Part shown: in pieces, positions 1 through 6,870 of the stretch
How the letters are laid out: each line of letters begins with the position of its first letter
Numbering within the stretch: the first letter of the stretch is position 1
Assembly: GCA_002697505.1 (NCBI GenBank)
Contig: NZWA01000071.1
Location: forward strand, 6,035 to 13,556
Reading direction: 5' to 3'
Length of the DNA stretch: 7,522 nucleotides
Source: Flavobacteriales bacterium
Lineage (GTDB): Bacteria; Bacteroidota; Bacteroidia; Flavobacteriales; BACL11
Notes under the pieces: generated by a model
What the model saw: the letters and a program-made list of their open reading frames with translations, nothing else
What the model was told of the DNA's origin: nothing
Databases searched by the model: none
Program-made: the position numbers and the translations under genes

Positions 1-768
1 TCAGAAATTTCAAAAAATAATATTCCACTTTATTATGTTTCTGTAATTTTTAGAAACGATATGCTATTGTTAAAATTATCGTGGTTTAAAAATAAACTTA
101 AAAAAATTAACCATATTTTTCTTCAAGATCAAAATTCTGCAGATATTTTGTTAAAACATGGTTTTAATAATTTTAGTATTTCTGGAGATACAAGATTTGA
201 TACAGTACTTAAAAACTCAAAAACTGTAAAAGAAAATAATTTAGTTGAAAAGTTTTGCGGAGATTCATTTGTTATTATTGGTGGCAGTACGTGGCACAAA
301 GAAGAAGAAATTCTTACAAAATATTTAAAAAAATTTACAGAAAAAAAATATATAATAGTTCCGCATGAACTGGACAGATTAGACAAATTAAGAAGAGATA
401 CTGGTGGGATTCTGCTATCAAATGCAAATATGCAAAATATTAACACCTCAAATGTTTTAATAATTGATTCGATTGGACTACTTTCAATATTATATAAATA
501 CGCGAACATCGCATTTATTGGAGGAGGTTTTACAAAAGGTATACACAATGTTTTAGAAGCAATAGTTTTTAGAGTTCCTGTAATAATAGGACCAAATCAT
601 CATAAATCTTATGAAGCCAGAAAGCTAATAGAGTTAGAATATATTAAAGTTATTAAAAACTACGATGAATTCAAAAATTCAATTGAAGCATTAAAAATGA
701 CAAAAATATCTAGCAACTACATCAAAAAAAATAGTGGTTCAGTAAAAAAAATAATTGAAACTATTTAA
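1..768 (+). CDS. waaA: 3-deoxy-D-manno-octulosonic acid (Kdo) transferase, C-terminal part (5' end outside window)
   Basis: WaaA (KdtA) transfers Kdo from CMP-Kdo to the lipid A precursor at the inner membrane, joining lipid A to the LPS core. The reading frame is open from base 1, so the gene starts upstream. The 255 visible codons are the C-terminal part of a protein usually a little over 400 residues long; the ATG at 61 is internal. In visible numbering, ISGDTRFD (60-67) matches the family's 'TGNxKFD' linker. GGSTWHKEEE (94-103) is the start of the C-terminal Rossmann lobe, and VPHE (120-123) is the next conserved turn. GGGF (174-177), with the downstream GIHNVLEA and GPNH (197-200), forms the nucleotide-sugar binding region of this GT-B enzyme, the counterpart of 'GGHNxLEP' and 'GPH'. 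The wording of these motifs is of the Bacteroidota type. The stop (766-768) lies in the U-tract of the opposing tRNA terminator. Whether it adds one or two Kdo units cannot be read from the sequence. Confidence 0.93.
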   Translation, partial: SEISKNNIPLYYVSVIFRNDMLLLKLSWFKNKLKKINHIFLQDQNSADILLKHGFNNFSISGDTRFDTVLKNSKTVKENNLVEKFCGDSFVIIGGSTWHKEEEILTKYLKKFTEKKYIIVPHELDRLDKLRRDTGGILLSNANMQNINTSNVLIIDSIGLLSILYKYANIAFIGGGFTKGIHNVLEAIVFRVPVIIGPNHHKSYEARKLIELEYIKVIKNYDEFKNSIEALKMTKISSNYIKKNSGSVKKIIETI

Positions 769-806
769 AAATAAAAAACGGGAGACTATCTTGCGATAAC
801 CTCCCG
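767..806 (-). terminator. Intrinsic terminator of the tRNA-Gly/tRNA-Leu unit
   Basis: On the minus strand a hairpin at 806-779 has a 6-bp outer stem (CGGGAG with CTCCCG), a 2x2 internal mismatch, a 4-bp inner stem (GATA with TATC) and a 4-nt loop. It is followed directly by TTTTTTATTTTT (778-767). This is a textbook Rho-independent terminator just after tRNA-Leu. On the plus strand the hairpin is not followed by a U-run, so it should act only leftward. Its U-tract overlaps the waaA stop codon. Confidence 0.88.
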
Positions 807-811
807 CTATG

Positions 812-896
812 TACCCGGGACGGGACTTGAACCCGTACGGACATAATGTCCATTGGATTTTAAGTCCAACGTGTCTACCAATTCCACCACCCGGGC
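812..896 (-). tRNA. tRNA-Leu(UAA)
   Basis: The minus strand folds into a class II tRNA of 85 nt. The acceptor stem is GCCCGGG with CCCGGGT, closed by a G1-U72 wobble, and the discriminator is A73. The D-arm contains AATTGGTAGAC. The anticodon stem is TTGGA/TCCAA with loop CTTAAAA, giving anticodon UAA (plus-strand 860-862). A long variable arm (GGAC-ATTAT-GTCC), as expected for leucine tRNAs, is followed by a T-arm with loop TTCAAGT. The 3' CCA is not encoded, so it must be added after transcription. It is the distal gene of the leftward tRNA pair, 16 nt after tRNA-Gly, and the terminator follows within a few bases. Confidence 0.97.
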
Positions 897-912
897 AATT
901 TTGAGTGGTTTG

Positions 913-984
913 AGCGAGTGATGGGATTCGAACCCACGACCCTCACCTTGGCAAGGTGATGCTCTACCCCTGAGCTACACTCGC
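913..984 (-). tRNA. tRNA-Gly(GCC)
   Basis: The minus strand folds into a standard 72-nt class I tRNA. The acceptor stem is GCGAGTG with CACTCGC, and discriminator U73 is typical of bacterial glycine tRNAs. The D-arm contains AGCTCAGGGGTAGAGC. The anticodon stem is TCACC/GGTGA with loop TTGCCAA, giving anticodon GCC. The T-arm loop is TTCGAAT. CCA is not encoded. It lies 50 bp downstream of the mutS stop on the same strand and heads a two-tRNA unit with tRNA-Leu. Confidence 0.97.
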
Positions 985-1001
985 CTGAAAAAAATAGATC
1001 G

Positions 1002-1033
1002 CAAATCTAACAAATTTATTTGTTTCATTACAA
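1002..1033 (-). promoter_or_regulatory. Candidate Bacteroidota-type promoter for the tRNA pair
   Basis: On the minus strand, TTG (1033-1031) and TAGATTTG (1009-1002) are separated by 21 nt. The second element is an exact match to TAnnTTTG, the -7 element of the Bacteroidota primary sigma factor. Initiation a few bases downstream would fall about 10-13 nt before tRNA-Gly, leaving a short leader. The -33 element sits next to the mutS stop codon (1037-1035). Such motifs arise by chance in AT-rich DNA, but the position is right. Confidence 0.5.
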
Positions 1034-1034
1034 T

Positions 1035-3623
1035 TTATGAATCTAATAATTTCTTAATTTTATTTAGTTTCATTAAAGCATCCATAGGGGTTAAGTTATT
1101 GATATCTATTCCTAACAATTGATCTCTTATTTCTTCTAAAATTGGGTCATCTAAATTTACAAAACTTAGTTGCATATTCTTATTTATTTTTTTAGTCCTT
1201 TCAGTTTTAGAATTTTTATAATTTTTATTTTCAAGTTCTGTTAACATATTGTTTGCATTATTGAGTATTTTCTTTGGCATTCCCGCCATCTTCGCTACTT
1301 GAATTCCAAAGCTATGTTCTGTTCCACCAGGTTTAAGTTCTCTTATAAAAACAATATTATTATTAACTTCTTTTACTGATACATTATAATTTTTAATTCT
1401 ATCAAAATGACTCTCCATCTCATTCAATTCATGATAATGTGTTGCAAAAAGTGTTTTAGGTTTTGTTTTGTGATCATGTAAAAATTCACTTATTGACCAT
1501 GCAATAGAAACCCCATCATATGTGCTAGTTCCCCTACCAATTTCATCAAGTAAAATTAAACTATTTTCAGAGAGATTATTTAAGATACTTGCGGTTTCAT
1601 TCATTTCCACCATAAAAGTTGATTCACCCATTGAAATATTGTCTGAAGCACCTACTCTTGTAAAAATTTTATCAACTATACCAATTTGAGCAGAACTAGC
1701 AGGAACAAAAGATCCTATTTGAGCCATCAAAACAATCAAAGCAGTTTGCCTTAACAAAGCTGATTTTCCAGACATGTTCGGTCCTGTTATCATCATTATC
1801 TGCTGACTGTCTTTATTCGGTATTACGTCATTTGGAACATAAAATTCATCATCATCTAATTGTTGCTCTATAACTGGGTGTCTGCCTTTTTCTATAACTA
1901 AATCTGTAGAATTATTTATATTGGGTTTGGTGTATCTATTTGTTTGTGCTATTTTTGAAAAAGAAAACAAACAATCCAATTCAGCGATAACTTTTGCATT
2001 AATTTGTAATTGATCAATATATGCAGATATTTCATTAAGCAAATTTTTGTAAAGTGAATTTTCAATTTCAATTATTTTACTATCTGCAGAAATTATTTGT
2101 TGTTCATATTGCTTAAGTTCTTCTGTAATATATCTTTCAGCACTTACTAATGTTTGTTTACGTATCCAGTCTGATGGAACCTTATCTTTATGAGTATTTC
2201 GAACTTCTAAATAATAACCGAAAACATTGTTAAATGATATTTTTAAAGAAGAAATACCGGTAGATAATTTCTCCCTTTCGAGCATCTCATTTAAATAGGT
2301 ATTTCCTGAATTCTTTATACTTCTTAAATTATCTAGTTCAGAATTTACATTTTCATTAATTACGTTCCCTTTATTTATAACAAATGGTGCTTCTGGATTA
2401 AGTATAAAACTAATTTTATCTACTAATTTAACACACAAATTTATTTTTTTTGCGTGTTGTCTTAATTCTTTATTATTTGATTGCAAGCAAATTTTCTTAA
2501 TTGGCTCAAGAATTTGTAAAGATTCTTTTAGTTTATTACATTCTCTAGGGTTAATTCTTAATGTGGAAACTTTTGAAGACAATCTTTCTAAATCCCCAAT
2601 TTGAGAAATGTTGTTCTCAAGAACAAAAGCAACTTCATCATTATTTATTAACTCCTCAACAATATTATGACGACAGTTTAAACTATTAATATTTTTTAAT
2701 GGCAATGCTAGCCATCTTCTTAACAATCTTGAACCCATAGGGGAGTAAGTTTTATTTAGAACATTAAATAATGTTGTAGCGCTTTCATTATTAGAAGAAA
2801 ATAGTTCTAAATTATTAATTGTAAACTTATCCATCCACAAATATTTATCTTGTTCAATTCTATTTATTGAAAGAATATGTTGAGTTTTATGATGATGTGT
2901 CTCATTTAGATAGTGTAGTATTACACCAGCACTTATTAATGCGTCATGTAATTCGCTTACACCAAATCCTTTTAATGATTTTACGTGAAATTGTTTTAAC
3001 AACAAATCGTTTGTATAATCACTATTAAATACCCACTCATCAATAAAAAAACAATTAGTAGAAAGTTTGAATTCATCTATGATTTTTGATTTATAATCTC
3101 TTTGGAAAAGAATTTCATTTGGTTTAAAGCTTTGTAATAACTTATCAATATAAATCTTATTTCCTTCTGACACTAAAAATTCACCAGTAGATATGTCTAA
3201 AAAAGATATACCAATATTTTCTTTAGAATAATATATAGCTGCTAGAAAATTATTTTTTTTTACATCTAAAACTAAATCATTATAAGAAAGACCTGGAGTT
3301 ACTAGTTCGGTTACACCTCTTTTTACAATACCCTTAGTATTTTTTGGATCCTCAAGTTGGTCACATATTGCTACTCTTAATCCTGATCTTACTAGTTTTG
3401 GCAAATAATTATCAAGAGAATGGTATGGAAAACCTGCAAGTTCAACTTTTGAAGAACCATTTGCTCTGTTAGTTAAAACAATATTTAAAATTTTAGATGC
3501 TTTAACTGCATCTTCCCCAAAAGTTTCATAAAAATCACCTACCCTGAAGAGAAGCATGGATTCAGGATATTTCCTCTTAATATTTTCATATTGAATCATT
3601 AAAGGTGTTTTTTTCTTTGACAT
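1035..3623 (-). CDS. mutS: DNA mismatch repair ATPase MutS
   Basis: MutS recognises base mismatches and small loops in new DNA and, with MutL, starts mismatch repair as a cytoplasmic dimer. The 862-residue length fits full-length MutS1 (E. coli 853). Near the N-terminus, GDFYETF (29-35) carries the Phe-x-Glu mismatch-reading pair, F31 and E33. The connector, lever and clamp regions follow over about 115-560. The ATPase has Walker A GPNMSGKS (614-621; the N-M-S-G-K form), the signature DNISMGEST (661-669), Walker B ILLDE (690-694) and the ATHYHE switch (727-732). QLSF (818-821) looks like the beta-clamp binding motif, and the tail (about 826-862) matches the C-terminal tetramerisation segment. 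The start makes MSKKKTPL, a usual MutS beginning. No Shine-Dalgarno is visible, as is common in Bacteroidota. It is divergent from the RNA methyltransferase gene and followed by two tRNAs. A run of nine A's spans codons 121-124. Confidence 0.98.
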   Translation of the reverse strand: MSKKKTPLMIQYENIKRKYPESMLLFRVGDFYETFGEDAVKASKILNIVLTNRANGSSKVELAGFPYHSLDNYLPKLVRSGLRVAICDQLEDPKNTKGIVKRGVTELVTPGLSYNDLVLDVKKNNFLAAIYYSKENIGISFLDISTGEFLVSEGNKIYIDKLLQSFKPNEILFQRDYKSKIIDEFKLSTNCFFIDEWVFNSDYTNDLLLKQFHVKSLKGFGVSELHDALISAGVILHYLNETHHHKTQHILSINRIEQDKYLWMDKFTINNLELFSSNNESATTLFNVLNKTYSPMGSRLLRRWLALPLKNINSLNCRHNIVEELINNDEVAFVLENNISQIGDLERLSSKVSTLRINPRECNKLKESLQILEPIKKICLQSNNKELRQHAKKINLCVKLVDKISFILNPEAPFVINKGNVINENVNSELDNLRSIKNSGNTYLNEMLEREKLSTGISSLKISFNNVFGYYLEVRNTHKDKVPSDWIRKQTLVSAERYITEELKQYEQQIISADSKIIEIENSLYKNLLNEISAYIDQLQINAKVIAELDCLFSFSKIAQTNRYTKPNINNSTDLVIEKGRHPVIEQQLDDDEFYVPNDVIPNKDSQQIMMITGPNMSGKSALLRQTALIVLMAQIGSFVPASSAQIGIVDKIFTRVGASDNISMGESTFMVEMNETASILNNLSENSLILLDEIGRGTSTYDGVSIAWSISEFLHDHKTKPKTLFATHYHELNEMESHFDRIKNYNVSVKEVNNNIVFIRELKPGGTEHSFGIQVAKMAGMPKKILNNANNMLTELENKNYKNSKTERTKKINKNMQLSFVNLDDPILEEIRDQLLGIDINNLTPMDALMKLNKIKKLLDS

Positions 3624-3663
3624 TTGAATAAATTATAAAATCAAATATTATGTAATATTGCAA

Positions 3664-3695
3664 CAAATATAAGACATGAAAAAATTAAAAAGCAA
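3664..3695 (-). promoter_or_regulatory. Candidate mutS promoter
   Basis: On the minus strand, TTG (3695-3693) and TATATTTG (3671-3664) are 21 nt apart; the second is an exact TAnnTTTG match. Predicted initiation is near 3657, giving a leader of roughly 30 nt before the mutS ATG. The -33 element would lie inside codons 6-7 of the divergent methyltransferase gene, so the two promoters must overlap. For the plus-strand gene only an imperfect TAATATTG (3653-3660) without a properly spaced TTG was found. Confidence 0.45.
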
Positions 3696-4212
3696 CGAAA
3701 TAAAAACAATAACAATAGATGAATTCAAAAAATGCAAAAAAACCCCTATAGTTATTGTTTTGGATAATATTAGGAGTGCTTTAAATGTTGGTTCAATTTT
3801 TAGGACTTCTGATACGTTTTTAGTTGATAAGATTTTGCTTTGTGGCATTACAGCATGCCCTCCTCATAAAGATATTAGAAAATCAGGTCTCGGTGCCGAT
3901 TCTTCTGTAGTTTGGGAATATTACTCAAGTACTGTTGACGCTATTAATGCATTAATTAAAAAAAACTATACTATTGTTTCTGTAGAACAAACTAGCAAGT
4001 CTAACTCATTAGATAATGTGAAATTACATGAAATTCCTTTAGCTCTTGTTTTTGGAAATGAAGTCAATGGAGTATCACAAGAGGTTATTAACTTATGTGA
4101 GGAATCAATTGAAATACCACAACTTGGAACAAAGCATTCTTTAAATGTATCTGTAGCAGCAGGTATTGTTATATGGAAGTATTATGAGTTATTAAAACAT
4201 CAAAATAGATAA
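3676..4212 (+). CDS. SpoU/TrmH-family RNA 2'-O-ribose methyltransferase
   Basis: This is a small SPOUT enzyme predicted to methylate a ribose 2'-OH in tRNA or rRNA using S-adenosylmethionine. All three family motifs are present in 178 residues. Motif 1 is NIRSALNVGSIFRTSD (31-46), with the conserved Asn37 and Arg43. Motif 2 is FGNEVNGVS (126-134). Motif 3 is IPQLGTKHSLNVSVAAGI (147-164), with the Ser155-Leu-Asn157 core that builds the trefoil knot. CPPHKDIRK (61-69) is also typical of this subgroup. It is essentially a bare catalytic domain, without the N-terminal RNA-binding extension of the larger rRNA enzymes, so a tRNA target is plausible but unproven; I assign no symbol. The ATG is the first in frame, with no visible Shine-Dalgarno. 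It diverges from mutS (52 bp between starts), and its last 13 bp overlap the end of the opposing barrel-like gene. Confidence 0.93.
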   Translation: MKKLKSNEIKTITIDEFKKCKKTPIVIVLDNIRSALNVGSIFRTSDTFLVDKILLCGITACPPHKDIRKSGLGADSSVVWEYYSSTVDAINALIKKNYTIVSVEQTSKSNSLDNVKLHEIPLALVFGNEVNGVSQEVINLCEESIEIPQLGTKHSLNVSVAAGIVIWKYYELLKHQNR

Positions 4213-5006
4213 TTTACACCTAAATGGTATGATCTATATCTATCTTGTTGTGTAGAATTAGAAATACCATCTAACATATCAGTGTCTACAAAAACTTCTT
4301 CCCAAGAAAAAAAATAAAAAATATTTGTTTTTACTTTATATTTAAGAGTATAACCAAGTAAAAATAAATTCGACTTAGGTCTTTCGATAATAGATTTTAT
4401 TTCCTCAGGACTACCTTCCTCATCTTTGTATCCGTAAGAGTAGATGTAATTACCACTTGGTATATTTCTAGAAATACTTGAAAAATATGTCAAACCAAAC
4501 CCAAAATCAAAATATAAATTTATCATTTCTTTTAACTTATTTGATTTATTTACTTTGTTTATATAGGATTCCAAATCTAGATTAAATAAATTTTCCAAAT
4601 CAATACTTGTCTTAAAATTAAATGCTAATATATCAGATAAAAAACTATATCCTTTATTTTGATAAAGCCTGTATGGATCATATACATCAGACATGCTATT
4701 TATACTATCTGTGTGCGAATACTTCAATTTAATTTTATTAAAATTTAAGGATACTAAATGATTATTAAATATTGTTCGAGATAATGAAAAATTTAAACCA
4801 TTTTCTAAGTTACTTAAGTCTATGAACTTATTTTGGTAAATATCACTTCGATGTTCATTAAACATAGTACTTATACCTACTTGCCACTTATAACTGATGG
4901 TCGAGTCTTCATATGATGGATTAACATTAGTTGCAATGAAATCAGTTTGTTGAGCAAACAGAAATGAACTTAAAAATATTAGCATCAAAATATATATCAG
5001 TCTCAT
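4200..5006 (-). CDS. Secreted protein, probable outer-membrane beta-barrel (unassigned family)
   Basis: I do not recognise a named family. The 268-residue product begins with a clear signal peptide: a basic residue at 2, a hydrophobic core to about 17, then FA|QQ with probable cleavage after Ala18, a common form in Bacteroidota. The mature chain has several stretches of alternating polar and hydrophobic or aromatic residues, for example around 70-80, 85-100, 127-140, 163-176 and 213-236. It ends in YHLGVNYLF with a C-terminal Phe, as expected of an outer-membrane barrel recognised by the BAM machinery. No OmpA-like, TPR or C-terminal sorting domain follows, so it would be a barrel alone. It is divergent from the OmpA/TPR lipoprotein gene (138 bp between starts), which suggests but does not prove a shared envelope role. 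Its stop codon lies inside the end of the methyltransferase gene. A periplasmic beta-rich protein is the alternative. Confidence 0.75.
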   Translation of the reverse strand: MRLIYILMLIFLSSFLFAQQTDFIATNVNPSYEDSTISYKWQVGISTMFNEHRSDIYQNKFIDLSNLENGLNFSLSRTIFNNHLVSLNFNKIKLKYSHTDSINSMSDVYDPYRLYQNKGYSFLSDILAFNFKTSIDLENLFNLDLESYINKVNKSNKLKEMINLYFDFGFGLTYFSSISRNIPSGNYIYSYGYKDEEGSPEEIKSIIERPKSNLFLLGYTLKYKVKTNIFYFFSWEEVFVDTDMLDGISNSTQQDRYRSYHLGVNYLF

Positions 5007-5025
5007 AATCGATCATTTACACTTA

Positions 5026-5055
5026 CAAATTAAAAAAAAAAATAATTACTAACAA
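5026..5055 (-). promoter_or_regulatory. Candidate promoter of the barrel-like gene, with an A/T homopolymer in the spacer
   Basis: On the minus strand, TTG (5055-5053) and TTAATTTG (5033-5026) are 19 nt apart; the second differs from TAnnTTTG at its second base. Initiation would lie about 10-15 nt before the ATG at 5006. The spacer contains most of an 11-base T-run (A-run on the plus strand, 5032-5042), so slippage there would change the spacing. The match is imperfect and the region is very AT-rich. Confidence 0.33.
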
Positions 5056-5101
5056 TTTTTTAAAAGATATAATCGTTAATTATATAGTGTAATTATTTTA
5101 T

Positions 5102-5109
5102 TACATTTG
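5102..5109 (+). promoter_or_regulatory. Candidate -7 element for the OmpA/TPR lipoprotein gene
   Basis: TACATTTG is an exact match to the Bacteroidota TAnnTTTG -7 element, 35 nt before the ATG at 5145, which would give a leader of roughly 28 nt. No TTG is found at the expected distance upstream; the nearest resemblance is TTA at 5076-5078 with a 23-nt spacer. The -33 half is therefore weak and the promoter may depend on an activator. A GCATGC palindrome (5109-5114) lies just after it. Confidence 0.42.
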
Positions 5110-5144
5110 CATGCGTAAATAACATCTTATAAAATTACCTAAAT

Positions 5145-6833
5145 ATGAGAATTTTTAAACCATTTTTACTATTATCTATAATTCTGCTAATTAGCAGTTG
5201 TGGTCTAACTAATATGGCAAATAAATATGATACAGTGAAGTATACAGTTACTCCTCCTGTATTACAAACTCATGGTGGAGAAATTGAAGTAAAAATTGAT
5301 GGAAATTTTCCAGAAAAATATTTTGCAAAGAAAGCAACTGTTGAATTAATACCAGTTCTAATTTATAATGACAATCAATCAGAAACAGCTTTTGAAAAAA
5401 TAATATTACAAGGAGAAGAAGCAACTGGAGGTGATAAAACAATTTTTTTTAACTCTGGTGGATCTTTTTCATACCAAAGCATCGTCCCTTATAAAAAGGA
5501 TATGCAAAATGCACGTCTTGAGCTACGTGCAGTTGGTAAAATGGCTGATCCAACAGGAGAAATTAAAGAGCAAGGTTTAGGACCAATCAACATTGCTAAT
5601 GGAACATTAGCTACTCCTACAAGAATTGTTAATGAAGAGGAAGTTGCTGATAACAATCATAATTATGAAAAGGAAACAATACTGAAGGAACAGGCAACAA
5701 TTTACTTTTTAGTTAACCAGTCAAATATAAGAACAACTGAAAAAAGTGACGATGACATATTAAAATTAAAAGAGTTTGCCAAAAATGGCTACAAGACACA
5801 CTCAATCGAAATTATGTCATACGCATCTCCAGAAGGTTCAGTTGAAAGAAATGATAAGGTGTCTGACAAAAGAATGAAAAGCACTGTAAAATACACTAAA
5901 CATTTACTTAAAAAATTAAATGTAGAAGGAGCAGATAATTATGAACTTTATACTGAAACTTCTGTCGGTGAAGACTGGGTTGGATTTGAATCAATTATTC
6001 AAAAATCAGAAATAAAAGATAAAAGAAAAATAAGTAATTTACTCAATACAATAGAAGATGTCGAAAAGAGAGAAGAACAGCTTAGAGATATGACTGAAAT
6101 ATATGATGCGGTTAAAGACGATATTTTACCTCAACTAAGAAAAGCTACTATCATTATTCGCGCATACGAGCCTAAAAAAACAGATGAAGAAATTAATAAA
6201 TTATCATTAGAAAACCCAACTGAGCTTGACCTTGAAGAAATTTTATATAGTACATCTTTAACAAATTCTGAAGAAGAAAAAATTAAAATTCTAAAATCAG
6301 CAATAGAACTTCATGATGACTGGAGAATTTTTAATAATTTATCTGCTTTATACATTAAAAGAAATGAGCTAAATGAAGCTGAAAAGTATTTGAATAAAGC
6401 AACAAAAATTTCTGGAGGAATCAAAAATGATATATTAATTAATAATGGTATTATACATGCCAGAAAAGGAAATTTAAACAAAGCTAAAGAACTATTTGAT
6501 CAAGCTAATGCTTCGGAACTTAATTATGCTTTATTAGATATTAGATTAGGAAATTACGATAAGGCTGCTCGATATTTCAAAAATAACAATAGCTACAATG
6601 CTGTTTTAGCCAAAATATTAAATGGAAATAATGATGTTAAATGTGATGAAAAAACTGCAGATTGTTATTATTTAAATGCAATTAGCCATGCGAGATCTGG
6701 AAATGAAAATCTTACAATTAAAAGTCTCAAAAAAGCTATTGAATTAAATCCTGAATATAAAAGGGATGCAAAAATTGATTTAGAGTTTGTAAATTTTAGA
6801 AATAGTGAAACATTCAATAATACAATTAATTAG
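5145..6833 (+). CDS. Lipoprotein with OmpA-like domain and C-terminal TPR repeats
   Basis: This is a predicted envelope lipoprotein of 562 residues. The signal peptide ends in the lipobox LISSC, with Cys19 as the lipidated residue. Residues about 25-160 form a beta-rich region with phrases such as TVKYTVTPPVL, HGGEIEV and SGGSFSY, a pattern I associate with Bacteroidota OmpA-family lipoproteins. An OmpA-like domain begins near 180 (QATIYFLVNQSNI). It contains YASPEG (226-231), Asn236 and Arg243, at the positions that usually contact peptidoglycan. It is then split by an insert (about 262-330, including GEDWVGF and ILPQLR) before its last strand, RKATIIIRAYEP. This split form is seen in Bacteroidota OmpA-like proteins near fimbrial loci. 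From about 392 to 550 there are TPR-like helices (LNEAEKYLNKA, LNKAKELFDQA, AIELNPEYK). Cys500 and Cys507 may form a disulfide. A likely role is an outer-membrane-anchored, peptidoglycan-linked scaffold; partners are unknown. It is divergent from the barrel-like gene. Confidence 0.85.
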   Translation: MRIFKPFLLLSIILLISSCGLTNMANKYDTVKYTVTPPVLQTHGGEIEVKIDGNFPEKYFAKKATVELIPVLIYNDNQSETAFEKIILQGEEATGGDKTIFFNSGGSFSYQSIVPYKKDMQNARLELRAVGKMADPTGEIKEQGLGPINIANGTLATPTRIVNEEEVADNNHNYEKETILKEQATIYFLVNQSNIRTTEKSDDDILKLKEFAKNGYKTHSIEIMSYASPEGSVERNDKVSDKRMKSTVKYTKHLLKKLNVEGADNYELYTETSVGEDWVGFESIIQKSEIKDKRKISNLLNTIEDVEKREEQLRDMTEIYDAVKDDILPQLRKATIIIRAYEPKKTDEEINKLSLENPTELDLEEILYSTSLTNSEEEKIKILKSAIELHDDWRIFNNLSALYIKRNELNEAEKYLNKATKISGGIKNDILINNGIIHARKGNLNKAKELFDQANASELNYALLDIRLGNYDKAARYFKNNNSYNAVLAKILNGNNDVKCDEKTADCYYLNAISHARSGNENLTIKSLKKAIELNPEYKRDAKIDLEFVNFRNSETFNNTIN

Positions 6834-6870
6834 CTTACCTTAAACTTCTATAAATAATATTCGGTAATTT

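Noticed and set aside
129..548. Open frame of 139 codons on the minus strand
   Set aside because: It lies wholly inside waaA, whose plus-strand protein shows family motifs; the minus-strand translation shows none.
812..984. tRNA genes as a possible attachment site of an integrated element
   Set aside because: No repeated copy of a tRNA 3' end, no integrase and no change in gene content are visible; both flanks are housekeeping genes.
3648..3848. Open frame of 66 codons on the minus strand
   Set aside because: It overlaps the start of the methyltransferase gene, including motif 1, and has no recognisable features; its hydrophobic look comes from the AT-rich complement of Lys-rich codons.
5102..5118. 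Possible operator: GCATGC palindrome with ATTT/AAAT flanks at the lipoprotein promoter
   Set aside because: Only the 6-bp core is a true palindrome; the extended arms do not pair well, and such a short match is expected by chance.
5248..5442. Open frame of 64 codons on the minus strand, Leu/Phe-rich
   Set aside because: It is antisense to the lipoprotein gene; the composition is that expected from reversing Glu/Lys/Asn-rich codons.
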